From: an uncultured bacterium
GTDB lineage: Bacteria; Hydrogenedentota; Hydrogenedentia; Hydrogenedentales; CAILVY01
Assembly: GCA_937951485.1 (NCBI GenBank)
Contig: CALEDJ010000015.1
Coordinates: 1-64,000 of the forward strand
Length of the DNA: 64,000 bases
Reading direction: 5' to 3'
Shown in pieces: positions 24,601 to 34,783 of this stretch (position 1 is the first letter of the stretch; each line of letters opens with the position of its first letter). The notes below the pieces were generated by a model that was not told the origin of the DNA, did no database searches, and saw only the letters and a program-made list of their open reading frames with translations. The position numbers and the translations under genes are program-made.

Positions 24601-25583
24601 GAGCCAAGGATACAGCAATCAACTGGAACGCCGCGGTGAACACCGTGCGTATCGGCGCGACGCGCAACGAAAACGGAACCCGCGACAGAACGGTGACTCT
24701 TGGCGGAGCGCGCTGCGTGTCATGGATGCGCTACGAAGGGGAACCGGGACATCCCCCCGCGATTGCGGCCGAAATATGGGACCAGGGCGCCGAGAATTGG
24801 CCGGCGCCGATCGTGGAATGCTACGGCGACGTGATCGGCGACCCGGTCGCATGGGCGAAACAAGCCGCTGAATGGGGTGTGGACCTGATTTGTCTGCGCT
24901 TGGCGGGAACGCATCCCGCCGGCGGCGACGCGGGACCGGACAAGGCGGCGGCCGTGGTGAAAGCCGTGCTGGACGCGGTTGAACTCCCCCTGATTGTCTG
25001 GGGATGCGATGTGGAAGATAAAGACAACACGGTCCTCCCGGCATGCAGCGAGGCCGCCAAGGGAGAAAACTGCCTGTTCGGGACGATCAAGGAAAAGAAC
25101 TACCGCACCCTTGTCGCGTCCTGCCTGGCGGATGGCCACAAGATTATTGCCGAGTCGCCCTGCGACATCAATATCGCCAAGCAACTCAACATTCTTGCGC
25201 ACGATGTCGGATTCCCCCTCGAAGATATTGTCATCTTTCCGACCACCGCGGCATTGGGCTGCGGACTGGAGTTCATTTACAGCGCCATGGAGCGCACCCG
25301 CCTGGCCGCGCTCAGCGGTGATCCGCTGCTGCGCCAGCCGATCCTTTGCGATGTCGGCTCTCAGGCGTGGCGGACGCGCGAGGCTTCCACGCCGGACGAG
25401 AATGTGCCGGGCTGGGGTTCCGTGCGCGTGCGCGGCCCGCTCTGGGAGGCCATTACGGCCACGAACTATCTCCAGGCGGGCGGCGACCTGCTCATCATGA
25501 GGCATCCCGAAGCCATCAGGATAGTGCGCGAATCCATCAACCGTTTGTGCCGCACATCCGAGATGGCGATGGCGACTGCATAA
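24597..25583 (+). CDS. acsD: Corrinoid iron-sulfur protein, small subunit
   Basis: 328 residues; ATG overlaps the cooC stop. TIM-barrel protein of the CdhD/AcsD family: EIWDQGAENWP near the start, LRLAGTHPAGGD, IVWGCDVEDKDN, ESPCDINIAKQLN and the C-terminal GWGSVRVRGPLWEA are family hallmarks. It pairs with AcsC to carry the methyl group on a cobamide between AcsE and AcsB. Here it is separated from acsC by 23 kb, though both lie behind sigma54 promoters. Confidence 0.95.
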   Translation: MRAKDTAINWNAAVNTVRIGATRNENGTRDRTVTLGGARCVSWMRYEGEPGHPPAIAAEIWDQGAENWPAPIVECYGDVIGDPVAWAKQAAEWGVDLICLRLAGTHPAGGDAGPDKAAAVVKAVLDAVELPLIVWGCDVEDKDNTVLPACSEAAKGENCLFGTIKEKNYRTLVASCLADGHKIIAESPCDINIAKQLNILAHDVGFPLEDIVIFPTTAALGCGLEFIYSAMERTRLAALSGDPLLRQPILCDVGSQAWRTREASTPDENVPGWGSVRVRGPLWEAITATNYLQAGGDLLIMRHPEAIRIVRESINRLCRTSEMAMATA

Positions 25584-25738
25584 CGGATTGTTTTAAGACA
25601 TCGGAATGAAGGGAACCAGGGACAAGCGAGCGGTGAACATGGCGGCAGTCGGGAAACGCGTGACGATTCCGGCATGAGCGCGGCGCGGATTCACCCGTTT
25701 TCAGCACACACCCGGAAAGGTATAGAGGAGAGCGGCCA

Positions 25739-27589
25739 ATGTCTACCACGACCACTTTGGGTATTGCAGTACAGGATCAGGGAAAGGCCCCGTCCAGAAG
25801 AGCGCGCGCCATTAAACCGGCGCCCTTGCGGTTGGACCCGACGAAACTGAAGGACTGGGAAATTGCCGCGGCAACAGAAAAGCGGATGAGAACCGTCTAT
25901 GATCTTGCAGACGAGTTGGGTCTGGAGCGCATGGAATTGCTGCCTTACGGGCATTATGTCGCGAAACTGGACTACCGCAGCATTCTGGACCGGCTTTGCG
26001 ATGCGCCAAGCGGGAAGTACATTGATGTGACTGCGATTACGCCGACGCCGTTGGGCGAGGGGAAATCCACCACCACCATCGGACTGGTGCAGGGTCTTGG
26101 ACGCCTGGGCAAGCGGGTCATTGGCGCGATTCGCCAGCCCTCGAGCGGGCCTACGTTCAACATCAAAGGGTCCGCGGCCGGCGGGGGGCTGAGCCAATGC
26201 ATCCCGCTCACGGAATTCAGCCTTGGGCTTACGGGGGATATTGACGCCGTAAACAATGCGCACAATCTGGCCATGGTGGCCCTTACGAGCCGCCTGCAAC
26301 ACGAGTTCAACTATTCCGATGAACGGCTGGCCAAAGCCAATCTGAAGCGACTGGACATAGATCCCCGCAATCTCGCCATCGGGTGGGCCATAGATTTCTG
26401 CGCGCAGGCGCTGCGGGAAATCATTGTGGGGCTTGGCGGCAAGATGGACGGGTTCATGCTCAAGAGCGGTTTCCAGATCACCGTCTCATCGGAAATCATG
26501 GCCATCCTGTGCGTCTCGACCAGCCTTGCCGATATGCGCAGGCGCATTGGCGAGATGGTTGTGGCCTGGAGCAAATCGGGCAGGCCGGTCACGACGGCCG
26601 ACTTGGAGGTGGACGGCGCCATGACGGCTATCATGGCGCGCGCCCTCAACCCGAATCTGATGCAGACCATCGAGGGGCAGCCGGTGCTGGTTCATGCGGG
26701 GCCTTTCGCCAACATCGCGTTCGGGCAGTCGTCCATTCTTGCGGACATGCTGGGCACGAAACTGGCCGATTACCATGTGACCGAAAGCGGGTTCGGGGCG
26801 GACATCGGCTTCGAGAAGTTCTGGAATTTGAAGTGCCGTTTCAGCCGCCTAGCGCCCCATTGCGCCGTCGTTGTCGCCACCATCCGGGCACTGAAAATGC
26901 ACGGCGGCGGTCCCAAGGTAGTGTCCGGCAAGCCGTTGCCCGCAGCCTATACACAATCGGACCCGGCGTTGGTGGAGAAAGGGGTCGAGAATCTGCTCGC
27001 CCACATTGAAACCGTGAAGAAGAGCGGCGCGAATGCCGTGGTTTGCATCAATCATTTTCACACGGACGCAGACGAAGAGGTGAACGTGGTGCGGCGCGCG
27101 GCGGAGGCGGCGGGCGTGCGTGTCGCCGTGTCAAAGCACTGGCAGTACGGCGGAGAAGGGGCCATTGAACTGGCCGAGGCCGTGCTTGACGCCTGCAACG
27201 AGCCTTCAACGTTCCAATTGTTGTATGAAGACGATACGCCCGTGAAGGACAAGATTGAGCGTATCGCTTTGGGCGTATATGGCGCCGACGGGGTGTCCTA
27301 CAGCGCGACTGCCGAGGCGAAAATCGATCAGATTCAGGGTGATGAGAACACGAAGCGACTCGGTATTTGCATGGTCAAGACACATCTGAGTCTTTCGCAT
27401 GATCCCGAACGGAAAGGACGCCCGCGCGGATGGACGCTGCCCATTCGTGATGTGCTTGTGTATCGCGGCGCAGGCGTGGTCGTGCCGGTGGCGGGTGATA
27501 TCAAACTCATGCCGGGCACCTCTTCGGACCCCGCCTACCGCAAGATTGATGTGGATACCGAGACCGGAGCGGTGCGCGGCCTGTTCTAG
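25739..27589 (+). CDS. fhs: Formate-tetrahydrofolate ligase
   Basis: 616 residues, longer at the N-terminus than the usual 557 because of about 30 extra residues. ATP-binding motif [18 protein letters not shown], then [19 protein letters not shown] and INHFHTDAD are the Fhs signatures. It activates formate to 10-formyl-THF at the cost of ATP, the first step after formate dehydrogenase. A 155-bp gap separates it from acsD with no obvious promoter, so it is probably co-transcribed from 23690. Confidence 0.96.
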   Translation: MSTTTTLGIAVQDQGKAPSRRARAIKPAPLRLDPTKLKDWEIAAATEKRMRTVYDLADELGLERMELLPYGHYVAKLDYRSILDRLCDAPSGKYIDVTAITPTPLGEGKSTTTIGLVQGLGRLGKRVIGAIRQPSSGPTFNIKGSAAGGGLSQCIPLTEFSLGLTGDIDAVNNAHNLAMVALTSRLQHEFNYSDERLAKANLKRLDIDPRNLAIGWAIDFCAQALREIIVGLGGKMDGFMLKSGFQITVSSEIMAILCVSTSLADMRRRIGEMVVAWSKSGRPVTTADLEVDGAMTAIMARALNPNLMQTIEGQPVLVHAGPFANIAFGQSSILADMLGTKLADYHVTESGFGADIGFEKFWNLKCRFSRLAPHCAVVVATIRALKMHGGGPKVVSGKPLPAAYTQSDPALVEKGVENLLAHIETVKKSGANAVVCINHFHTDADEEVNVVRRAAEAAGVRVAVSKHWQYGGEGAIELAEAVLDACNEPSTFQLLYEDDTPVKDKIERIALGVYGADGVSYSATAEAKIDQIQGDENTKRLGICMVKTHLSLSHDPERKGRPRGWTLPIRDVLVYRGAGVVVPVAGDIKLMPGTSSDPAYRKIDVDTETGAVRGLF

Positions 27590-27675
27590 CGGAACATATA
27601 TCCTCCGGCGCATCCCCGGCGCGGATCGGCGGCGGTAAGCGGACCAATTTGAATTTGAAACAGATGAGGCCTTGA

Positions 27676-28173
27676 ATGCCAGTAGCATTCAGAGAAAATA
27701 TCAACCGCTGTTACCAATGCGGAAAATGCTCGACCGGATGCCCCATAGCCGAGGCCATGGACATGCTTCCGCATCAGGTGATCCATTTGCTGGCCTTGGG
27801 AATGGAAGCGCGGGTCAGACCGCTCAACACGCCGTGGCTGTGCGCCGGATGCTATACGTGCGCGGTGCGCTGTCCCAACGACATTGACGTGACGGCGGTC
27901 ATGGGCGAATTGCGCGAGAAGGCGATTGCGGCGGGTGCGCCGTGCCCTTGCCCCGATGTACTCGCATTCCACAGGAATTTCCTGCGGGATTTGAAACGTC
28001 GGGGGCGCATCCATGAACTGCGGATGATGGGCGAATACAACCTGCTGACCCGCCGCCCATTCCGGGATGCCGCGCTGGCATCGAAAATGCTGCTGAAGGG
28101 GCGGCTGCCGTTGCGTGCGCCCAGGGCGTTGCGTGGTTTCAAACGGTGGGTGCGGAAAGCGGGGCGACTGTGA
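27676..28173 (+). CDS. hdrC: Heterodisulfide reductase-like subunit C
   Basis: 165 residues. Two [4Fe-4S] motifs, CYQCGKCSTGCP and CAGCYTCAVRCP, in the usual HdrC fold, followed by a basic helical tail. In bacteria HdrC relays electrons between HdrA flavin and HdrB. Overlaps hdrB by GTGA. With hdrB, hdrA, mvhD, metV and metF it repeats the gene set of the MetVF-HdrABC-MvhD complex known from Moorella. Confidence 0.9.
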   Translation: MPVAFRENINRCYQCGKCSTGCPIAEAMDMLPHQVIHLLALGMEARVRPLNTPWLCAGCYTCAVRCPNDIDVTAVMGELREKAIAAGAPCPCPDVLAFHRNFLRDLKRRGRIHELRMMGEYNLLTRRPFRDAALASKMLLKGRLPLRAPRALRGFKRWVRKAGRL

Positions 28174-29102
28174 AAAAGGCGACGGGACTATATCCGGGGT
28201 GCAGCCTGGAAGGAACTTCCAAGGCTTTCCGCACCAGCCTGCGCAGCGTGTTGCGGAGGCTCGATGCGCAGTGCGAGCCGTTGCGTGATTGGAACTGCTG
28301 TGGGGCGAGTTCGGCCCATGCCATGGACCATGAATTGTACCTGGCCTTGAGCGCGCGGAACCTGGCGCAGGCGCGAGACCAGGGCTACGAGGAAATCATT
28401 GCGCCGTGCGCCGCATGTTATCACCGGCTGGTTTGCGCGGAGATGGAACTGGCCCGGCATCCCGAAACGCTCGCGGCGGTCAACGCCCGGACCGGCCTGA
28501 ACTACGGCGGCGGAATTGCGGTGCTGAACATGCTCGATTACTTTACGGACCGGGTGGGCCTTTCCGCCATCGGCGAACAGGTCAGGCAACCCCTGAAAGG
28601 CCTGCGGGTCGCCTGTTACTACGGCTGCTTGAACAGCCGGATACCCCATGCCGCGGCCACGTCGGGGCCGCCAGACGCTCCCGGGGGCGCCACCCGCAGT
28701 GAATATCCGATGTCCATGGACCACATTGTTGCGGCATTGGGCGCGCAGCCGCTGGATTGGTCCTATAAGACCGAATGCTGCGGAGCCAGTTTGTTTGTAA
28801 CGGCATCGTCGGTTTCGGCGCGGCTTGTAGGGCACATTCTGAAAGATGCGGTGGCGGCGGGCGCGGATTGCATCAGCGTGGCCTGTCCAATGTGCCAAAA
28901 CAACCTCGATACCAAACAGGACGCGATACGCGCCGCCTTTGGCATCGGCCGGCCCATGCCGGTCCTGTTCATTACGCAGTTGATGGGGCTGGCTTTCGGC
29001 GTGTCGGCCGCTGAGTTGAGGATTGGAGATGCCCTTGTGCCGTTCCAGTGGCGCGTAGACAAGGGCGGCGCGGCGGCGGAGGTGACGGCATGTCCGGCAT
29101 GA
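28170..29102 (+). CDS. hdrB: Heterodisulfide reductase-like subunit B
   Basis: 310 residues, GTG start overlapping hdrC. Two CCG domains are visible: C near the N-terminus (PGCSLEG), NCCGASSAH and CAACYH; then CYYGC, ECCGAS and CPMCQ. These cysteines bind the two non-cubane [4Fe-4S] clusters of HdrB. In bacteria without coenzyme M the substrate is unknown; in MetF-linked complexes it may be a wiring subunit. A 30-residue proline/glycine-rich insert (PPDAPGGATRSE) follows the CYYGC motif. Confidence 0.9.
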   Translation: MKKATGLYPGCSLEGTSKAFRTSLRSVLRRLDAQCEPLRDWNCCGASSAHAMDHELYLALSARNLAQARDQGYEEIIAPCAACYHRLVCAEMELARHPETLAAVNARTGLNYGGGIAVLNMLDYFTDRVGLSAIGEQVRQPLKGLRVACYYGCLNSRIPHAAATSGPPDAPGGATRSEYPMSMDHIVAALGAQPLDWSYKTECCGASLFVTASSVSARLVGHILKDAVAAGADCISVACPMCQNNLDTKQDAIRAAFGIGRPMPVLFITQLMGLAFGVSAAELRIGDALVPFQWRVDKGGAAAEVTACPA

Positions 29103-32100
29103 ACAACGGCGCTCCGGTCGGAGCGGTGCTGGTGCTCGGCGGCGGCATTGCGGGCATGCAGGCGGCGCTGGATTGCGCCAACTCCGGCTTCAAGGTGTAC
29201 CTGGTGGAACAGCAGGCGTCCATCGGCGGCAACATGGCGCGCCTGGACAAGACATTCCCGACCAATGACTGCGCGATGTGCATGATTTCGCCAAAACTGG
29301 TCGAGACCGGACGCCATCTCAATATCGAAATCATCGCAAACGCGGACCTGAAGGCGGTGGCGGGCACGCCCGGTCGTTTTCAGGCAACCATCAAGAAGCG
29401 TGCCCGGTATGTGGATGAGAACAAATGCAACGGGTGCGGGGATTGCGAACGCGCCTGCCCCGTGACCTGCAGGGATGCGTTCAATGGCGACCTCGGAGAG
29501 CGGCACGCTATCCATCGGTTGTATCCGCAGGCGATCCCCAACGTATATGCCATTTCCAAGGCAGGCGCACTGCCGCCATGCCGGGGCGTCTGCCCGGCGG
29601 GCGTGAATGCCCAGGGCTATGTGGCCCTGATCGCCAAGGGCAAATTCCTGGAATCGCTGGATGTGGTCCGCGAACGCATGCCCTTTGCGGGTATCTGTGG
29701 TCGCGTGTGCCATCATCCCTGCGAAACCCAGTGCAATCGCGCGAAAGTGGACGAGCCGATCGCCGTCCGCCACCTGAAGCGTTTTGTCGCCGATTATGAG
29801 TGGTCGCTGATAAAAACGGGCCAGTCCATCGCGCGCGCGCCCAGCGAAGCGCCTGTGGCCGAACCGCAGCGCTATCAGGAACGCGTGGCCGTCGTGGGCG
29901 GCGGCCCCGCCGGGATGACCTGCGCCAACGATCTGGCCAAGATGGGCTATGCCGTCACCGTTTTCGAGGCGGCGGAACAACTGGGCGGCATGATGCGCCA
30001 GGGGATTCCCGCCTACCGGCTGCCGCGTGAGGTGCTTGACCACGAGATCGCGCTCATCACCGGCCAAGGCATTGACGTGCGCACCAACCAGGCATTGGGC
30101 CGCGATTTCACCCTGTCAGACCTCCGGGCGCAGGGCTATGCCTGCACTTTTGTGGCCACCGGCGCGCACCTGCCCAAACGCATTCCGCTAGAAGGCAGCG
30201 ACGCCGTCGGCGTCCTGTACGGGACATCCTTTTTGCGCGAGGTCAACGTGGGACAAGCCCCGCGCCTGGGCAAGCGCATCGCGGTGATCGGCGGCGGCAA
30301 TGTCGCGATTGACGCGGCGCGCTGCGCCCTGCGCGAAAGCCCTGACAGCGCGGTGGCGCTGTATTGCCTGGAAGCGCGTGGGGAAATGCCCGCGCATGAG
30401 TGGGAGATACAGGAAGCGCTGGAGGAGGGCATCGCCATCCATCCGTCCTGGGGGCCGGGGCGCATTCTTGTCAGGAACGGCGCAGTGCGTGGGTTGGAAC
30501 TCGTGAGGTGTCTGTGCGTCTTTGATGAAAACAGGCAATTCAACCCGAAGTTTGACCGGGCAGAGACGCAACAGGTCACGGCGGACACGATTATTCTGGC
30601 GGTGGGCCAGGTTTGCGACCTGTCCTTTGTGGACGGGCATGTGCAAACGAAGCATGGACTGATAGCCGTGGACCGGATCACCCTCGAAACCTCGATGAAG
30701 GGCGTGTTTGCGGGGGGCGACAACGTGCTGGGGCCGGCATCGCTGGTGCAAGCCGTCGAGCAGGGGCACCGCGCCGCCGAGTCCATGCACCGTTTCATGC
30801 GCGGGCTTGACCTGCGTGAAGGCCGGGAAGCGGTCGAACGTAGCGCGGAATTCGCCGCCCCCCCCGCTGAGACGCCGGTGGTTCCCGCCAGGCGGATCGC
30901 CATTCCCACAGCCTCCCCGGAAGAACGGAAGCGGTCTTTTCTGGAGATGGAACACGGTTACACCCCGGAGATGGCGATGGCGGAAGCGCAGCGTTGCCTG
31001 AACTGCGGCATTTGCTCCCAGTGCAACGAATGCGTCCGGGTCTGCAAGGCCCATGCGATAGACCATGCCATGCGCGACCAGGACCTGACGCTGGAGGTCG
31101 GCGCTGTCATCGTGACCAACGGATACGATCTTTTTGACCCGCGTATCAAGGCCGAGTACGGGTTTGGCCGCTATCCCAACGTGATCACGAGCATGCAATT
31201 CGAGCGCATCCTGAGCGCGTCCGGGCCATACCAGGGGCACGTGCGACGTCCCGGCGACGGCAAGACGCCCAGGAAGGTCGCGTGGATTCAGTGCGTCGGA
31301 TCACGCGATACAACGCTGGGCAGGAACTACTGCTCTTCCGTTTGCTGCATGTACGCCACGAAAGAGGCGATCATCGCGAAAGAACACGAAAAGGACCTGG
31401 AGCCGACCATTTTCTTCATTGACCTCCGCGCTTTCGGCAAAGGGTATGAGGAATTCTACAACCGCGCCAAATCCCAATACGGGGTGCGGTATGTGCGCAG
31501 CCAGGTCTCCTCGCTCAAGGAGAATCCTGAGAACAAGAACATCATTATCCGGTATGTGGGGGAATCCGAGGGCCGCATACGCATTGTCGAGGAGGAATTC
31601 GATCTGGTGGTGTTGTCCGTGGGGATGACGGCGCGCCCGGACACCGCGGTGCTGACGCAAACCCTCGGCATCTCCTGCAACGAATACGGCTTTGCTCGCG
31701 GTTCGCAGGCGTTGCCGCTGCTGTCGGACAGGGAGGGGATTTATCTGTGCGGGACGGTGAGCGGCCCGAAGGACATTCCGGAGACGGTCATGGAAAGCAG
31801 CGCGGCGGCGGCGCTGTGCGGACAGTTGCTGGGCCGCGCGCGCGGGACGCGGGTGCGCATCAAGGAGTATCCCGCGGAGCGCGAGGTGGCGGGCGAAGCG
31901 CCGCGAATCGGCGTTTTCATCTGCCATTGCGGCACAAACATCGCCTCGGTGGTGGATGTCGCGGCCGTGGCCGAATATGTGAAAAGCATCCCCGGCCTGA
32001 CCCATGCGGAGCATACCCTGTACGCCTGCTCCCAAGACACCCAGGAACGGATCAAGGGCATCATTCAAGAGAAAAGGCTGAATCGCGTCATCGTGGCTTC

Positions 32101-33625
32101 CTGCACACCGCGCACCCATGAGCCGCTGTTCCAGGAAACCCTGCGCGAGGCGGGACTGAACAAATATCTCTTCGAGATGGCGGATATCCGGGAGCAATGC
32201 TCGTGGGTCCATCAAGGCGAATCCGTTCGGGCCACGGAAAAGGCCAAGGCGCTGGTACGCGGCAGCATTGGCAAAGCCAGAAACCTGGAGCCCCTGAAAT
32301 TCAATCGCGTGGGCGTCACGCGATGCGCGTTGGTTGTCGGCGGCGGCATCGCAGGCTTGACTGCCGCGCATTCGCTGGCGCGGCAGGGCTTTTCCGTGCA
32401 CCTGGTGGAGAAATCCGGCACGCTGGGAGGCCAGTTACGCAAAGTCCGCCGCAGTCTCGAAGGCTATGATTGGCAACGACACCTGGAGAACCTTATCGCG
32501 CAGGTGCAAGCCGACGAATCCATCACTGTGCACCTGAATTCCGAGATCGCCGAATGCAACGGCTTTGTCGGCAACTTCACCACCCGCCTCCAGGGGGCGA
32601 GCAACGCGACGATTAATCACGGCGTGACGCTGGTCGCGACCGGCGCCGCCGAGTTTCAGCCCGACGGATTCCTGTATGGCGGGAGTCCGCGCGTCATGAC
32701 GCAGCAATCTTTGGAGGAAATGCTTCATGGGGGAAACGGTTTGCGCGGGTCATCGGGGCACGCGGAACGCCCGCCGGAATCGGTGGTCATGATTCAGTGC
32801 GTGGGGAGCCGGGACGAAAAGCGGCCTTATTGTTCGCGGGTCTGCTGCGGCGCGGCGGTGAAAAACGCCCTTGCCGTTAAAGAGAAATATCCCGACACCC
32901 AGGTGTACGTGCTGTACCGGGATATGCGCACCTATCAGTACAGGGAAGAATACTACTGGCAGGCGCGTGACCGGGGAGTCGTTTTCATCCACTTTCCTGA
33001 CGAGGAATACCCCGAAGTCGGCCAGGAAGGGGATCGCCTGAGGGTTTCGGTGAGGGACACCGCCTTGGGCGAACCCCTGACGCTGCCCGCGGATTGGGTG
33101 GTGTTGAGCACGGCTGTTGTGCCGGACCGAGCCAGCAACGGGCGTCTAGCCGAACTCCTGAAGATTCCCCTGAATGATCATGGCTTTTTCATGGAGGCGC
33201 ACATCAAATTGCGGCCCGTTGACTTTGCGAATGAGGGCATATTTGTGTGCGGGCTGGCGCACTCGCCGAAATACACGGAGGAAAACATCTCCCAGGCGCT
33301 GGCGGCGGCGGGACGCGCCGCCTGCATCCTGTCCCGGAATTACCTGGAAGTGGGCGGCGTAATTTCTCATGTCAACCAGAACAAGTGCGCCGCGTGTCTG
33401 ACTTGCGTGCGGGAATGCGTTTACCAAGCCCCGTTCATCAATGCCGAGGGCAAGGCCGAGATCGAAGAAGCGAAATGCCAGGGCTGCGGCAACTGCGCGG
33501 CGGCATGCCCTGCCAAGGCAATCCAGTTGCAGGCGTTTACGGACGCCCAGGAACAGGCGTTGGTGCGCAGTCTTCTCAATGAAACGGCGGCGGAAGCGCA
33601 ACAAATGGCGCTGGCGCGGGAGTAG
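29090..33625 (+). CDS. hdrA: Giant HdrA: two HdrA flavin modules with an inserted NfnB/GltD-type NAD(P)H flavodomain
   Basis: 1,511 residues; ATG 29090 chosen for a GGAGGTGA 4-5 nt upstream (ATG 29099 is the alternative). HdrA module 1: FAD motif GGGIAGMQAA at about 16, FPTNDCAMCMISPKL, [4Fe-4S] CNGCGDCERACP at 113. Then from about 160 to 625 a complete GltD/NfnB domain is inserted (CRGVCPAGVN, VVGGGPAGMT near 265, IGGGNVAIDAA near 397). Module 1 resumes at CLNCGICSQCNECVRVC and IQCVGSRD. From about 940 a second HdrA follows (FICHCGTNI, VVGGGIAGLTAA near 1080, QCVGSRDEK), ending in two more [4Fe-4S] sites (CAACLTCVREC, CQGCGNCAAACP). Three flavin sites suggest electron bifurcation or confurcation among NAD(P)H, ferredoxin and methylene-THF. 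Confidence 0.93.
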   Translation: MSGMNNGAPVGAVLVLGGGIAGMQAALDCANSGFKVYLVEQQASIGGNMARLDKTFPTNDCAMCMISPKLVETGRHLNIEIIANADLKAVAGTPGRFQATIKKRARYVDENKCNGCGDCERACPVTCRDAFNGDLGERHAIHRLYPQAIPNVYAISKAGALPPCRGVCPAGVNAQGYVALIAKGKFLESLDVVRERMPFAGICGRVCHHPCETQCNRAKVDEPIAVRHLKRFVADYEWSLIKTGQSIARAPSEAPVAEPQRYQERVAVVGGGPAGMTCANDLAKMGYAVTVFEAAEQLGGMMRQGIPAYRLPREVLDHEIALITGQGIDVRTNQALGRDFTLSDLRAQGYACTFVATGAHLPKRIPLEGSDAVGVLYGTSFLREVNVGQAPRLGKRIAVIGGGNVAIDAARCALRESPDSAVALYCLEARGEMPAHEWEIQEALEEGIAIHPSWGPGRILVRNGAVRGLELVRCLCVFDENRQFNPKFDRAETQQVTADTIILAVGQVCDLSFVDGHVQTKHGLIAVDRITLETSMKGVFAGGDNVLGPASLVQAVEQGHRAAESMHRFMRGLDLREGREAVERSAEFAAPPAETPVVPARRIAIPTASPEERKRSFLEMEHGYTPEMAMAEAQRCLNCGICSQCNECVRVCKAHAIDHAMRDQDLTLEVGAVIVTNGYDLFDPRIKAEYGFGRYPNVITSMQFERILSASGPYQGHVRRPGDGKTPRKVAWIQCVGSRDTTLGRNYCSSVCCMYATKEAIIAKEHEKDLEPTIFFIDLRAFGKGYEEFYNRAKSQYGVRYVRSQVSSLKENPENKNIIIRYVGESEGRIRIVEEEFDLVVLSVGMTARPDTAVLTQTLGISCNEYGFARGSQALPLLSDREGIYLCGTVSGPKDIPETVMESSAAAALCGQLLGRARGTRVRIKEYPAEREVAGEAPRIGVFICHCGTNIASVVDVAAVAEYVKSIPGLTHAEHTLYACSQDTQERIKGIIQEKRLNRVIVASCTPRTHEPLFQETLREAGLNKYLFEMADIREQCSWVHQGESVRATEKAKALVRGSIGKARNLEPLKFNRVGVTRCALVVGGGIAGLTAAHSLARQGFSVHLVEKSGTLGGQLRKVRRSLEGYDWQRHLENLIAQVQADESITVHLNSEIAECNGFVGNFTTRLQGASNATINHGVTLVATGAAEFQPDGFLYGGSPRVMTQQSLEEMLHGGNGLRGSSGHAERPPESVVMIQCVGSRDEKRPYCSRVCCGAAVKNALAVKEKYPDTQVYVLYRDMRTYQYREEYYWQARDRGVVFIHFPDEEYPEVGQEGDRLRVSVRDTALGEPLTLPADWVVLSTAVVPDRASNGRLAELLKIPLNDHGFFMEAHIKLRPVDFANEGIFVCGLAHSPKYTEENISQALAAAGRAACILSRNYLEVGGVISHVNQNKCAACLTCVRECVYQAPFINAEGKAEIEEAKCQGCGNCAAACPAKAIQLQAFTDAQEQALVRSLLNETAAEAQQMALARE

Positions 33626-33629
33626 GGCA

Positions 33630-34112
33630 ATGAGCACGGAAACAATTGCAATGCCGGCGGAGACAGCCGAAACGGACGCGTTGAGGATCATCGCGTTCTG
33701 TTGTCATTATTGCGCGTTTACGGCGGCGGACCTTGCCGGGACCATGCGCCGGCAATACCCGCCCAACATCCGCATTGTCCGGTTCCCATGCACGGGACGT
33801 CTGGAGACCAACACAATCCTGCAGGCCTTTCTCGATGGGGCGGACGGCGTACTGGTGGCGGGATGCGAGCCGGGCGGTTGCCATTTCCTCAAAGGGAATC
33901 TGCGCGCGGCCAAGCGGGTCGAACACTGCCGGAGGCTGCTGGAGCAGGCCGGTGTATCGCCGGAACGGCTTGAAATGCGGCATATCGCGGCGTCGCAGGG
34001 GCCGCTGTTCGCCGAAACGGCCAGGCAGTTTACGGAAAAGATTCGCATGATCAAGGAACAGGCCCGACGCGGGACAGCCCCCTCCGACGAATGCCTTGGA
34101 GACGAGCCATGA
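33630..34112 (+). CDS. mvhD: MvhD/FlpD-type [2Fe-2S] electron-transfer subunit
   Basis: 160 residues, ATG 33630. IIAFCCHYCAFTAADLAG, RFPCTGR and GCEPGGCHFLKGN are the MvhD family motifs; the cysteines bind a [2Fe-2S] cluster. MvhD joins HdrA to an electron donor (hydrogenase, formate dehydrogenase or, here, most plausibly MetVF or the NADH module). It lies 4 bp after hdrA and overlaps metV by ATGA. No MvhAG hydrogenase is encoded in the window. Confidence 0.9.
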   Translation: MSTETIAMPAETAETDALRIIAFCCHYCAFTAADLAGTMRRQYPPNIRIVRFPCTGRLETNTILQAFLDGADGVLVAGCEPGGCHFLKGNLRAAKRVEHCRRLLEQAGVSPERLEMRHIAASQGPLFAETARQFTEKIRMIKEQARRGTAPSDECLGDEP

Positions 34113-34783
34113 TTGTAGCCGAACAGAAGCCCTTTGAGGATATTTACAGTTACGCCAAGAGGCATCGGCGCGTGTTGTTGCTGGGCTGCGGCACCTGCGT
34201 GACGGTGTGCATGGCCGGCGGCGAAAAGGAAGTGGGCATCCTGGCCTCGCTGGTCCGCCTCGCCGCCCGCGAACGCAATGACGACATCACGGTGGATGAG
34301 CACACCATCACGCGGCAGTGCGACGCGGAGTTTTTCGATGAGACGACCGCCCGGAAAGCCGCCGACGCCGAGGCCGTCATCTCGATGGGCTGCGGCGTGG
34401 GCGTGCAGTTCTGCGCACAACGATTCCCCGACAAAATCGTGTACCCCGCCCTGAACACCAAGTTCTACGGCGCCACAATCGAGCAAGGGGTGTGGGCGGA
34501 ACGTTGCGCGGGTTGCGGCGAATGCGTGCTGGCGGATTTCGGCGGCATATGCCCCGTCGCGCGGTGCTCCAAGAGCCTGTTGAACGGCCCCTGCGGCGGT
34601 TCGCAAGACGGCCGATGCGAGGTGGACCCGGAGCGTGTCGAGTGCGCCTGGCAACTCATTTACGAGCGAATGGAGGCGATGGGCCGCCTTGAGGAATTGG
34701 AGAAGATACAGCCGTTCAAGGACTGGTCGCAGCACCGCGACGGCGGCCCAAGAACCATCACAAGGGAAGAAGTGCGGCTATGA
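34109..34783 (+). CDS. metV: MetV, zinc/Fe-S partner subunit of methylene-THF reductase
   Basis: 224 residues. N-terminal part with GCGTCVTVCMAGGEKEV, then ISMGCGVGVQFCAQRF, and a C-terminal cysteine-rich segment (CAGCGECVLADFGGICPVARC, GPCGGS). This is the MetV (MTHFR_C) family found only beside MetF in acetogens and related anaerobes; MetV is needed for MetF to accept electrons from other carriers. Both neighbours overlap it by 4 bp. Confidence 0.92.
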   Translation: MIVAEQKPFEDIYSYAKRHRRVLLLGCGTCVTVCMAGGEKEVGILASLVRLAARERNDDITVDEHTITRQCDAEFFDETTARKAADAEAVISMGCGVGVQFCAQRFPDKIVYPALNTKFYGATIEQGVWAERCAGCGECVLADFGGICPVARCSKSLLNGPCGGSQDGRCEVDPERVECAWQLIYERMEAMGRLEELEKIQPFKDWSQHRDGGPRTITREEVRL

